From the NCBI GenBank assembly GCA_025267735.1, contig CM046294.1:42407570-42471569 (forward strand): a DNA stretch of 64,000 nucleotides, given 5' to 3'. Of the stretch, positions 23,312 through 35,802 are shown piece by piece; positions within the stretch are counted from its first letter, which is position 1, and each line of letters begins with the position of its first letter. Made by a program: the position numbers and the translations under genes. The notes beneath the pieces were generated by a model. It worked only from the letters and a program-made list of their open reading frames with translations. It was not told the DNA's origin and made no database searches. This DNA is from Mactra quadrangularis (taxonomy: Eukaryota; Mollusca; Bivalvia; Venerida; Mactridae).

Positions 23312-26300
23312 TCTAATATTACAGTAGTTCATAATGCATAATATGTAGTCAAATTGAATTCTGAAATAATTTATTTTCCTTTGATAAAAGCTATCATTTG
23401 TACGTTGATATTTTCTAAGAGGATTTTCTATTTTAACTCAACTCCGTAAATAACAAAAAGCGATTGATAAATATGCAAGAAAACATAAGTTTAACTTGTA
23501 TCATACAGCGAAAGAAAAAAAACCCAGTCTAATCTTTACATCAAACAGGTTTTGGTACATTTAACAATCGGATTTAATTTTTGTGTTAAATCAACAATTT
23601 GATTTGTTTTTGCAATTTGTCTGCAACACATACGTGTAATGATTGCCAGAAACTGAACATAATTGATTATACGCCACAAATTCTACTATCAATTGAAGTG
23701 TATTGCCATTGAATTACGGCATACCTTGATGTTAAATCGCGTGCCGTTATACCAAACTAACTGATATTTAATCAGTGTCTAATGTGAAAACATATCTTGA
23801 TGATTGGTTAAAAGTATTATTTTTGCATTGCATTTCGATAAGTAATATGGTTGTCACTAGATGACACTAGATGTGTTACACTTTCAACATCGGTCTCAAT
23901 CTTGCTCAGCCTATCACTAGAGATATTTTCTGGTTTGTTTGTTTGTTGGGTTTAACGCGTAGCCTTATCTTAAGAATTAGCAATGGCGAAAGCTTGTTTA
24001 TCGGTCTGAGGTCAAAATACAAGTTTATTTATATAATGCATTAGGAAGCCAACTTCTTGTATCAATAAAGCATCAACATTTAGACATACCTTGTATCAAT
24101 ATGGGTAAGCTATTCGATTATATAGTTACACATGTTCAAAGAATAGTTACTCATGAGTTAGAAAAATGTAAGGGAAGTTGAAACACATGCGTAGAAACAT
24201 ACTTCGCTGCATATATTTATGTTTATAACGTCCCAATATCTTTTGTGAGATACAATTGCTAAATCTTGATGACTAGTTCTGTCTTTTTCAAAAGACAATT
24301 CTTGCTATTAGACAACAAATTATGAGATACTATGGATATTTAACAACGTATTAAACCAAATTAAAGAAACCCGTTAAGGGCTAGACATGAATTTAGTGGT
24401 AATTTTGATATAATTAGTAAAGAAGCAACCAATCTTATCAACATTGAGAGTTATTCACTCGTTATGCATTGGCCGCAATCCTCGGTAAGCCTGTTACACA
24501 TTAAAGCAAATGTTTCAATAAAAAGCATTGTATCTGTCAATGAAGCTGTAATATTTTGCTTTTATTTTTTTCCATCAATAAACTTTTTGAATAGTTATGT
24601 TGAATTGCTACTAATGTGATCAACTGAATAAGAATAAGAAACATTTCAATTAGAAATAGAGCTCATGTCTTATAAAAGCTTTACAAAGCTCATTTTATTG
24701 AAAGAAATGATCCAATTCATGATGTTTATTAAAGATTCTTTCCCTCTATTGTATACGTCAGAAGTAAAAATTAATTAAAAACTTGTTAATTCTTATGACT
24801 GTTATTTGGCATGTTGTATGATATTTCGTAAATCTTTTGAGTTTGTTGGAAATTTTCATTTATTTTATTGCATTTATTTGAGTCGCTTTTCCGCATGATA
24901 TATTCTACAAAAGTAATAATGAATTTAAAGACTTGTCAAGTAACAACACTACATTGTCACATGCTGTGTTCTAAAGTGTTTTCATGTCCGTCATAATGAT
25001 TTCTATTTAATTATCTATAATTTTCATAAATTGCCTTTATGGTTATGTCAGCTAATTGATTCACGATATATGAAATAACAGCTCCATGTAAGTTGGAGGA
25101 AGATGGTAAGCTCGTTTTATTCTTGTAAAACTAATGTTTAATGTATTCGAGTAAGCGTTATAAACTGACGCAAGTAATAGCAAAATTTTTATTTCATTGT
25201 ATACTCATTTCAAATACATGTGTAATGTAAAATTTGGAACAATTTATTTAGACATGCTTATCGAATCGAGAAATTTTAAGAATTCGGATGACAAATTAAA
25301 CAACTAAGTGTATATTGTTTGTTGTCGCTGGTATTGTGTTATCATGTTCTAATTACCCTTAAGAATCCCGAACGACATATATTTGTTGTTCTTTGACGTG
25401 TCTTTCATATGTTACTTTAACTCTCTTAAGACCATTAATGTTATCGAGGTAAGATTTAACCAGCTCAGAGACAACATAAACAAGAAAGAAATGACAAATG
25501 ACAAGTGTTTGTTAATGTCTAAAACTGACATTAACTGGAGATATATTATAAATTAACAATGTTGCTTATGATTGAACAAACTAATACGCTTAACTGTTAT
25601 ATGACTCTCTTGGGGGTTATTAATGTACTTGGCTTACCAAAGCAGAACTCTCGTATGAAACCTTGTTGATATTGGATTACAAGTCGTATTGTATCATAGG
25701 TGTGAAAAAACTGTACAAGAGATCATAATATCTTAGAAACAAGAATTTCACATCTGACAATGAATTTTGTACTTCATAAAGTTAAAATGTGTAATAGAAG
25801 TGCGTCTTTAATATTTAGTATTTTTTATCTTTATCAACATTTTTATGAGTTTATGGACGTCGGTCGCTCACTTTATCAGTTTTCCTTTTTTGGACACGTT
25901 ATTACTAGTTTTTGCTTATCCTACCATAACAAAGCATAAACTTCTACCTTCATGGTGGATATTTTTAATTGGTATCGAACTTGTGCGCTAAGATATTATT
26001 ATACACTAAAGCATACAGCCATGAATATTTAATTTGCAATACTTTAAGAACCAATTAAAATTTCTTAGAGTGATTTATTAGTTCTGTCTTTGATTTATAT
26101 TTGTTTTATAAAAGCTATCATTTGTATGTTGATATTTTCTTAGAAGATTTTCTATTTTTATTCAGGTCTGTAAATTACAAAGTGAAGATAATAAATATGC
26201 CAAATAACATATGTTAAACTTGTTTCATATGCCGAATCAAATCAGTGAAATCCATTCAGCACAAATACTTTGAAAGTTTGATAAATTTGAGTTTGTTTTA

Positions 26301-29255
26301 GTTTTTGCTGCTTAAAGTTGTTAGCCGTTTTCGTATACTAGTCAAGTTCCGATTAATTTTAGATTATATACCTTACAGCCCAATTGATCGATGTAATTAT
26401 AAATACTATGCTTTTTCATGTATGTGTGCAACTATTTTTTTAAATAAATGTGAAAACATCAGTTACAGTAATTGTCAAAAATATAGACTTCCCATACATT
26501 CAAAAATTAGAATTATTGGTTATAAAAAGGACAGCATAATCAAATTACGACGAGACATGTAAAACGTATATAAAGATAAATCCCTGTTTTGATTGAAGAT
26601 ACATTTTGATTTTTGCCATTAATTTCTAATATCAATGGGGAAATACATTGTACCTCCATCCAAATACAAAGTTCTTTAACACAACAAAATTCAATCAAAA
26701 AATCAAAACCATTTATATCAAATATGTATCCAATGACCTAACTTCGAAAATGCGTGCACTTTTTAAACTATTGTATAACATTTGCCTAGTAAACACACTT
26801 CAAAGCAAATCATTCTAGCAACGTATCAGCATTATTATCTGTAATAAAAGCATGATCCGGATACTGAAGAAAGATTTGTGATATCGAAAGAAACTCATGG
26901 ACGTTATGAAATCATTACTATCAAATGAACGTTCAAAGGCATCATAGTTAGGATCAGTGTTTACTTTTAAGAAACGTGCTTACTTATATAAAAGGAATAA
27001 AATAATGACTCAAACCATCCCATATTAAGGTTGCATTGAATAATCTTAGCAAACTACTTAATTAATAATAATAATGTTTTCTTTTTTATTTCTTACGCTT
27101 AAATAACCAATTATTGTTTAACAAATTATGACACGAGCAAAACACTAGACAAAGGTATTGACAATTCTGAAAAGCCTTTGTTGAGACATTTGACAACCTT
27201 AATATCAGTCATTGAAATTGTATGATTTAAATTCGCTTTTCAACAAATTCTTAGTGGTGTAATCAACTGAAAAAGAAACACGTTAGTTAAGTTAGAAATG
27301 GTGTTAATTTCTTACAACTTCTTATTATAAGTGTATAATGCTCTGTGTATTGAGGCAAGTTGTTATTCCAATCATGACATTTATTGAATTCGCCTCTTCC
27401 ATCCAATATATACGTCAGAACTAGTAATGAATTTAACGTCTTGTTATTCAAAATGACTCTAATTGACTGACTTATGTTGCGTGTCTGAATATACCTTTTT
27501 AGTTCATTTGTTTGTAACATGATACTTGTGTTTTCGTTCATGTGTTAAGAATCTATCCTGTTCTAATGAATCATGTACTGTAAACTCATGTATCTAGTTA
27601 TTTGGTCGTAGAGGCTATACATTTAAACAATAAATATCCATTTCGCCAGTCGAAAATGTCTGCTTCGTTTCGCCCAAAATTATCAATTGCATGTTTTAGT
27701 CATTCCGTTCCACAATGCAACAAGTGCTAAGCACAGGAACTAGAAACGTTCCGAACGTGCAAATTTAGTTCGAAAAATTGAGGATATTTTATCTCTTTTA
27801 GTTGATTTATAGAAGAACAAACGGGAGGGTGGTAAATAGAAAAACATCGACACCCAATACAGTTTGGACAGTACACAAAAACTAATCCGCTAAAACTCAC
27901 GCGATATTAACATATTACCTTTTCTAGATTTTAAAACGGTACCTCCAATGCTACAAAATGTAATTTAATCTTTTTACTATCTATTACCTTGTTAAATAAA
28001 ATACGGATGACATTTTCTTCGTGCATTTTATGATCAACACTGAATACCTAGCATTGTCATTTAATGAAGATTTAATATGTATCGGCGGTTTTTCTTTCTG
28101 TAATTGTAAGAGAACAAATACCCCAGACTATTATTTAATTGTCTGTTGATTCTTCTGCTGTATCTGATAGACTCTTGTTTACACGAAACCTCTTAGACAT
28201 TCATTCTTTGTCATAAATTATTGTTGCCTTTAATACTTGGTTATGACAAATCAGATATGACATATTTGAGTGAGCAGTTAATGGACATACTGCATCAATT
28301 ACGGACTGATCCTCATTAAACACAAATTCAGTCTGAGCAGTTACAAAAATGAGTATATTCTAGCTTACAAGCCATTTGTCCTATCATAGTATTTGTTTAT
28401 TCACGGGCGGTGTGCTTTTTCCTTATATAACAGGATCAGATTTCAGGCGCCTCCCTCTTCATAAATTTCTTTTTAAATTGTGCAGTTATGTGGAGTTTAC
28501 TTTTGAATTTTCTTTCAGAGGTTCTATATAAAGTAAGGCTCCATGGACTTTTCTCAAATACGGAAAAATTGTAGTGCAACTTCAATACATTATAAATATT
28601 GGTTACAACAGATGATGTGAGACATATCCTCCCTGCTGGAATTTCACCAGCCTCTAGCTTGCATGCAAATTAAAAAAAGTTCCTATTAGATAAATAGAAT
28701 TCCAACACATTCGTAGATTAGAATTTTCCCCTCATAATTGAATATTATAAAATCAAAACATTAATAATTCGTGACCTACTATCTCAATCTATTATCAAGG
28801 ATGTTGTCATTCAAATTTGATATTTCATCATCCAGTTAGGTTGTTATGTTGTTTAAAACAAAAACTCACTGTAGATTAAAGATACCAGCCAGAGATAGTA
28901 TCGGAATCCATTCGATAAATTGAATTGAAAGAGGATTTGCTGAACGCATTATGAAAAATAATGCGAAACAATTTAGCGACAAGCATTCATCATATATTAA
29001 TGTTTAGTAATGGGCCGTTACTTTCACCATCTTTCTGACCCAGTTATTTGCCAGCACGCATTAAGTGTTAGCGGAAGAAATTTTAATCAACGAATTAAAA
29101 AAAATATGACCATGCTTACCATTATTTTCGCTTCCAGGAGTTTGAGAATCCTGATAGCCTGTGGGTACAAGAATAGCTACCTTATCACAAGTCGTTTTTG
29201 TATTTTACAGCTTATTTGTGTAACATTGTCCAAACAATATGTTGATAAACTAATT
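23312..29255. other. Unit 1 non-coding tract right of the LINE, with ancient ~2.7-kb internal duplication
   Basis: This is collinear with about 47229-53758 of unit 2. Two halves are distantly related: aaaagctatcatttgta with its surroundings occurs near 23385 and again near 26108, and the atcaactga...tacgtcaga block near 24625-24840 recurs near 27260-27470, an offset of about 2.64-2.72 kb. A third diverged version of the tacgtcaga block lies at about 24855-25000. No gene is seen; the longest frames (84-90 codons) fit no family and one runs into the SINE. Confidence 0.6.
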
Positions 29256-29487
29256 GAACCACAGCCGTGGCGTAGTGTTTAGCATGTCTGACTTCGAATC
29301 CGGAGATCGCAGGTTCGAGCCCGGTCGTGGTAGGTCATACCCTATACATGAGCTGTCGACATCGTGGTAGGTTAAGTTAGTGCTGATGATAGAAAAGTGT
29401 CAAAAAAACCTATAGTTGGGAGAGCTGGCCGTCGTGTATATAACTTTAATACGTGTTGAATACGTCGTTAAACCCAATTAAAAAAAT
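29256..29487 (+). mobile_element. tRNA-derived SINE at the end of unit 1
   Basis: The head resembles a tRNA gene: A-box-like tggcgtagtg (about 29268) and a perfect B box ggttcgagccc (29312-29322). The body carries ataccctatacatgagctgt and agagctggccgtcg, and the tail is cgtcgttaaacccaattaaaaaa. Tails of this form are common in mollusc SINEs. The last bases run directly into the next unit's dispersed element, so the 3' end of the SINE is also the unit boundary. The same SINE ends unit 2, so it was present when the array formed. Confidence 0.88.
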
Positions 29488-29880
29488 CTCCGCTCGCCTA
29501 CTCCCTCATTTAAGATCTAGCAATTTCTTTATGAGGATCAAGTTCAGGTGTCATTTTCTCATTATATTATTTATGACACAATCATTGTGTTAAGTAACTT
29601 GTTTACATCGTCTTCTTCACGTAATTTGAAATGAGCCTTCCAATTACACCCCGTATATAACACAACCGTCAAATAAGCTCGCAAACCTCGGTCCTAATAT
29701 AGAAACTACGAAATCAAGATGTTGTTAATATTGCTTCGTCTAAGTGAAAGCTACGCATTGATTGGTCGAAACAATGATCATCTCGAAGTCACACTCGGAG
29801 CGAGCATAATAGATCCTATACGAAAGCTGTCTATAGGATAATTATTTACGGAGACTGAGTCAAACATACCATAAAATAGC
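29488..29880 (+). repeat. Dispersed ~400-bp element, 5'-clipped copy at the unit 2 start
   Basis: It starts at ctccgctcgcctact directly after the SINE tail, so ~25 bp present at 1129-1153 are missing. It contains the same gattggtcga and gtttacggagact-type segments, but a stop interrupts the frame that stays open in the unit 1 copy. Confidence 0.7.
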
Positions 29881-32647
29881 TGGTTGACATTTTATTTACA
29901 CTACATTTCATTCACCAATCACCTTGCAATAGGAATAATCAAAACATGGCATTGCTGAAAGTAAAGTTGATAATTGAGGCAACACAGACTAGCTGACTAT
30001 ATGACCCTTCAAAACTTGCTTCACTTGAAGGGAAAATATAAAAAATACAAACACATATATGGTTCCCATTTAGTTATAAATAAGCGACAAAGGCACATGA
30101 TATAATCATTTATGCAACATATATGTTTCAACTCAATCTTTGAAATTCATTATGTATGGTATGCGGTTAAATCTTTATAGCGTACCAGGTAAAGCCATGT
30201 GTGAATTTAAATAATTTATGCTTGCTTTGTCTGCTATCTTTTTAAACCAAAAGCATGGACAGAATGAGAAGTTCCAGATTATATTAAATAATGTTGTAAA
30301 TCGAACCAATTTAAAGAGCTTAGACATATTTGCATTTCTTATGATTTCGTATAATAGTGGTGTGTTAGCCAATGCATCAACGAGACCAACAACCACTGTA
30401 ATGGTTTATATTCATTGTTAGCAGCAATACAAGATATATTATTGATCAGTAATGTGTCGCTCAAAAATGCTAACTAGAAAAAGATACAACTCAATATTTG
30501 TGAACCATTCAGTTATCAGAAAGATCGTTCTGCATAAAAACATTTTGTAAACATGGCATGGTGTTTATGAGAACTCACGTAAGTCCGCAATATGGTGGCG
30601 CACATTTTCATATATTTGTTTGTTAACAAAATTAAGTCTTCATAATGTGTGAGTCAGTGGATAAGATTGTAGATAATACTGACTTGTTTTATATAAATAA
30701 TAATAAAAATCTGAAAATATTTATTCACTCTTGTTTTAGAAAACTTGACTCTTTTCTTAGACTGACATGTCAATTTTAAAAAAATCGTCTCTGTTGGATT
30801 ATGACGTCAAAAATAAAAAACCACAGATTTGAATACTGAATGTGTTTTGTACGTTATTTTTTGTTGTGTCAGGTTTCAAAGAAATAACAAAGCTAAAGAA
30901 GAATTCAAATAAACAAAAATAAAACAGATGTTATGATAAAATGAACTACATTGGAAATAAGAAAAACATAGTACGCTATGTATTGTTCAGAGATTTACGA
31001 GGCATTTTGATATTTGCTTCAGTCATAGTGTTGTGGTCATTTTTTGTCGATTTTATTAGTCCTGACAATATCTATCAAACTTTAAACCAAGTACAACGCA
31101 CATCGTAAGTGGCAAACAAATATGCTATTCAATTTATCTATAGACGAGAGAGTTGCAGCAGAAAGTTTTTGTTCAAGATGAAACTTCTCGAAGAAGTGTT
31201 GGCTAATGAGTCTAATCAAAACGCTCTATAATCGTAGTCACATTGCTGAGAACTTGAACTAAGCAACGAACAAGTGAAGTATTGCATACTGCATTTTAGA
31301 AATCTATTAGAAAGGCACTTACATATACTTAATATTCCAGTTAACTCAGACATATTTACCTGTATGGAACATATGTTAAAATGAATCCACAGGAAATAAT
31401 AGTAATTAAGTAATACAATACAATGACAAATTACCGGAAATGAATTGCAATAACGTGTACAATTGTTCATCCATTCATCCATTTATAACCACAATGCATT
31501 TCGGCAGCAGATTCAGACTAATCTTGTTGGAACAAAAATGGATTCAGCATAAAACATTTTTGCGTTTGATGAGATATCAAATAATTTTGTATTACGGTTT
31601 GGTGAATAAACAGTCTAAGAAAATTGTATTGTGCTGTCATTTTGCGATAATCTTTTTATGCAGTTATTAAATACTATTAAAAATAACATATTCTATAAAC
31701 ACTGTGATAAATTTGTATGTCTCTTTTTAAGTTATTAAAACGTTCTATAAGGTTATTAACGGCCTCCATTTTACAAACATTCCAGGGAACCTTTTCACAA
31801 AGGGACTATATCTTCTTCCTTATTAAAACAATGAATAGTAACTATCACAATACACTTTCATTGGAGCTTATAATCTGCTGCAACAGGGAATAACCTCCAA
31901 TGTATTTGAGTTCAAACTTTGCATTGTACCATTCTGCTACGGTCCAAGCCATGCGTGCAGCTAACTTTTATGGATGTAGGGTAGGTCTGTGTTTTGGACT
32001 GTTTCTGTTCCTGAAATTTAATTTTTCCAAACGATCGTGTTTATACAGGTATCTGTTTCTATTTAAATTCAATTGATAATAAATATAATAAAGAAGAATA
32101 AATCTTTCGCAGCAATAAATTTGGGTAATAAATTTTTGCTTAAACATTTGCATTAAAACATTCTTTGATAAATATACAAATATATTACAAAACATTCACA
32201 CAAGCTGTAGTTGTTATGCCAACAAGAAAGATACTCCTCTATCAAGATTGTCGGTGGTGTTGATAAAGTATCTTTGAAAAGTTCGATTTTGAAATTTATT
32301 GACATTTATAGGTTCAATTTTACAACAGTAATTCTCAATTAGATGAAGTTAGCTAGGTAGTGAATTGGGAATATTTACAACATAGTGCGTCCGTCTAGAC
32401 TTTCTATTACAAAATGAATTATTTGATATTAATATTAAACATATGTTGAGCTGTGTTAATTTGAACAGAAATGAGTTAACAAACTCGATATATAAAGTTG
32501 CAAACCATCCACTTAGATCTGGTTCAAAGCACTTACAACACTTATCATGTCAATACATATTAGTCTTGTCCACTTTGATCATTCGTGAGATATTTTTTCC
32601 AGAAGTGCATTATTGTATATTGGTTAATTCTAATTTTAAACCGTCAC
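29881..32647. other. Unit 2 non-coding tract, contains the 2-kb deletion joint
   Basis: This is collinear with unit 1 1536-2144 and then 4189-6460. The deletion joint is at about 30459-30465. The conserved region around 31470 (tccattcatccattt) is one of the clearest three-way anchors. No gene is seen. Confidence 0.65.
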
Positions 32648-32826
32648 TATGAGACGCGGTGGGTCATACTCTATACATGAGTTGTCGGCCTCGTGGTAGG
32701 GTAAGTTAGTACCGGTGATAGAAAGTGTCCAGGAAACCTATAGTAGAAAGAGCTGGCCGTCGTATATATGACCTAAATATGTGTTGAATACGACGTTAAA
32801 AAAACAATAAAAAACCAAAACAAAAA
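32648..32826 (+). mobile_element. 5'-truncated tRNA-SINE, unit 2 only
   Basis: It matches the 3' three quarters of the SINE at 29256-29487, from the point just after the B box (gtgggtcatactctatacatg) to the tail gacgttaaaaaaac. Flanks read actatga on the left and actatatg on the right; the empty sites at about 6460 (unit 1) and about 59290 (unit 3) read aactatatga and aactctatga. This indicates a target duplication of about 8 bp. It inserted into unit 2 after the array formed, so this SINE family was active then. Confidence 0.88.
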
Positions 32827-35518
32827 CTATATGTTAGGTCATGTACGAAAGTGATACTTTTTACAGGATTTTCTATCCACTGGGAACTGACACTGTTCCA
32901 CTCCTTTTCTACGTATAGAAATCGATAAAGAAATGTTCTTACAAATACTGTTAAAAAAAGATATGAAAAGTCCAATTACAAAAATTATCCTTTTTTAGGT
33001 ATGGGAGAACTCTTTCATGGGAAAAACGTCTGCATAAAAAAGTTTGCAAGTTTTCTGGTAAACAAGTGCATTCTGGACCATGTTATGAATGAAGTGGAAA
33101 CATGCCACAGAAATTGAATTTTATACATTCAACAAATTTTGTCATCGAATAAATTATTTATGCCAACAGTCTAGACAATGCACCGCACCAACAACATATT
33201 TATATAAGTAATGTGAATATACGTACATACAATATGCCTTATTGCATAGACTATCAATTTCATACGAATGAAGTTTTATCAAAACGTCAAAAATATCAAG
33301 ATTAATAGCCATCATAAATTATTAATATACATTCTGTCCTTCATTGTCGGACTTGTGTCGTCTTTTTAAGAGGTTTATTTCACATTACGTATTTGAAATT
33401 TTGTCTTAAGTTCCGGAATAATCATTTTGTCTGGCGTTTATATCGACATTTATGTATCTTTAAAAATAATTAATGATATATGTAATTCAGTAAGTATGTT
33501 TCTCTATTATATTGTAACCGTTGACGGTTGGATTTATTTACGCATGAATATACATGAATATACATGTAGTTAGGCTTTACGCCTTATCTTCCAACTACGT
33601 GTCTGCAAAAAGAAATAAACTTCTCGATAGACAGTATAATTTTCGAAGAATACACGAATCTACATAAAGGGTCAATACATGAGTTTCCTCAACTTGATTC
33701 AGTCTATTGGGAGCATAGTCAAAAGCTATTAGGAGGTGCAAAAAACAAAAATGTATTCTTAGACTATTTGTTGTACACATATTTATGTTAAATGTCTACT
33801 TAACAAACTGTTTGTAAATGTATTTATATCAACATACCGGAGTTTTATTTGAATATTGAGCAGAAATGAGCATTTTGTATTAATTTTCATAACATTTAAT
33901 CAACAAACAAAAGCAAAGTGACAGTGTCAAAACCAGCGTATAGAACAGTAAGACTTAACAAAAACATACATCCAATAGAAAGACGAAAATATTTTGCGAA
34001 CATGCCTCACGGGTATTGAAACCTCGATATTTTGTCTGTTTTGAATAATTGAGTTTGAAGAGCAACGTGGATTTAAATATCATCTGCATTAAATGTGTAA
34101 GATTTTTGCCTTCATTTCCATAAATGATAGCTGGAAATGACAAACCTGGGTCATAATTTTGATAGTTCAATCTATTTGAACGTCCATCTGTGCAGGATTA
34201 GAACGTAATAAATCTCTGATTGACTATAGTGTAACTAATCGTTCAATCAATTAAAGAAATCGGATACACAATCTACGATTTTAGTTCTTGATTTCTACCA
34301 TTCTTAATCATATTTAGTTCGACAGAAATTGCTCTGTAAATGCGGTTTTTATCGTTTAAAATGTCTGAAGATTGAAAAACATTATTGTTACTGTCTAAGA
34401 GCATACTATTTTATTTCTGAAGTTTTTATTTTAGTTTCACTACACATTTATTCTCTGTTGCATTTGAGAATTCATCTTCTGCCATGCATCAGTTAGTTGG
34501 TTAGGATTACAATCGTTTACAGCATCGCCTTCTTGCATTCAGTCGCCATTGCATTTTTTAAGGTTCTTTTTGAAAAAACAATGCATGTTTTTCGCAAAAC
34601 GCACTTGTTTAGAGTTGACTTAATCATCACACACTAATTTTCTATTATTAAATCCCATGATATCACAAACGCAAATGTGAAGTCACTTTAATATACATGA
34701 TACATTTTTTTTTAATTGTCGAGTAAAATAGTATAATTGTACAATTGGTCATTAATCATCAAAATGAGCAAATAGTTCATGGTAATAACATCTATTTTAT
34801 TAATGATATAACAATATATTGTTGATTCGCTTAATATATAAAATGATATATTTGTAGATTTGCAATATTACATATTGTCTGATTGTATAGTTGGATTAAG
34901 CGGCATACCAGCATCGTAACTGTGTTTCTTACTTTATAATATTTATGTGGCATAAGCTATGAGTTTGCTATATCATTTGTTATGTTGGCTTCATTAGTTT
35001 AATGTATTCATAGACATGTCGCAATTCGGAACTTTTCGACTGTGATAATGACCATTTATCAATTTTTGTCACCATGAAAGTCTTAAGAAATTGGTCAGAA
35101 GATCATTTATCAACGTTGCATGCATGGTATTTCTTTATTGATCTCATATCTCGGATATTGTTCGTCTATTCCAGTGGGAGATTGAACATTACTCAATTTG
35201 TACTAGCCATAATGATAGAACACATTGTCAGGAGCTCAATTACTGCACTAATCGAGGAACTGGTGATGTCAATGTAGCAAGAGGAGTACAACCACATCAA
35301 AACATCAACAGTAAAACATTACATACCTCCCTCACATTCTAGTAGCAAAAGAGAGAAATATATTTTTCTAGATTTTGTTAAAAATATTATAGACAAGACA
35401 TCAACAGAAAATAACGCAAACAAAAACAAACAGTGGCAAACACTTTAAAGCAGAATCTATGTTCACCTACCTCACAATAATACGAACAAAATTACACAAT
35501 ATTACATTAAAAAACAAA
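32827..35518. other. Unit 2 non-coding tract
   Basis: This is collinear with unit 1 6465-9062 and unit 3 59290-61938. It includes the frame 35074-35277, which is open only in unit 2; units 1 and 3 both have TGA and TAA inside it. No gene is seen. Confidence 0.65.
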
Positions 35519-35802
35519 CAGGGACGGAGCCAGGATTTTCGCCAGGGGGTCCGAACTTTTTCTAGGTGGGGGTCCAAACTTTCGAACCACAACCATATTA
35601 TACACATTTTGCAGAATAATGCAACGTATTACATATAATAATAAAAACTGCATAACCATTAAATCTATGTTACGCACCGATAAAAAATTACTTTATGTTA
35701 CTTAAAAATGACTCACAGTCAAGAAATACACGAAAGGACAGGTTCCTTATGAAAATTCCTCTGGACCCCCCTGACCCCCCCCCTCCCGCTAGATCCATCT
35801 AT
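35519..35802. mobile_element. MITE-like element with CAGGGACGG termini (unit 2 copy)
   Basis: The left end reads cagggacggagccagg and continues into G-rich gggggtccgaac. The right end is C-rich and finishes cccgctagatccatct. Reverse-complemented, the right end resembles the left; the fit is better in the unit 3 copy (CATGGACGGATCTAG against CAGGGACGGATCCAG). CAGGG-type ends are typical of hAT-like DNA transposons. There is no transposase and no clean 8-bp target duplication. Unit 3 shares it; in unit 1 the locus was replaced by 9063-10448. Confidence 0.65.

Larger units (their letters stand above)
1154..29487 (+). repeat. Giant tandem repeat, unit 1 (28.3 kb)
   Basis: This is the first of three head-to-tail units. 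Collinear anchors recur in unit 2 and unit 3: for example tccattcatc with the same surroundings at 5271, 31470 and 58096, and ctccgctcg at 1154, 29488 and 53992. The unit is longer than unit 2 mainly because it carries a 4.03-kb LINE and a ~1.4-kb replacement block, and because it keeps ~2 kb that unit 2 has lost. Its right end is a SINE at 29256-29487. Aligned stretches differ from the other units by scattered substitutions and short indels, at roughly 5-10% by eye. Confidence 0.9.

Noticed and set aside
29258..29330. Possible tRNA gene
   Set aside because: A and B boxes are present, but the anticodon and acceptor stems do not pair and the sequence continues as a SINE body; 53759 is the same.
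33955..34170. Minus-strand frame shared with 7600-7788
   Set aside because: The unit 3 copy has an indel that breaks the frame, and the protein resembles nothing known.
35074..35277. Frame with a hydrophobic middle that looks like a small membrane protein
   Set aside because: Units 1 and 3 both have TGA and TAA at the same codons within it; it is open only in unit 2.
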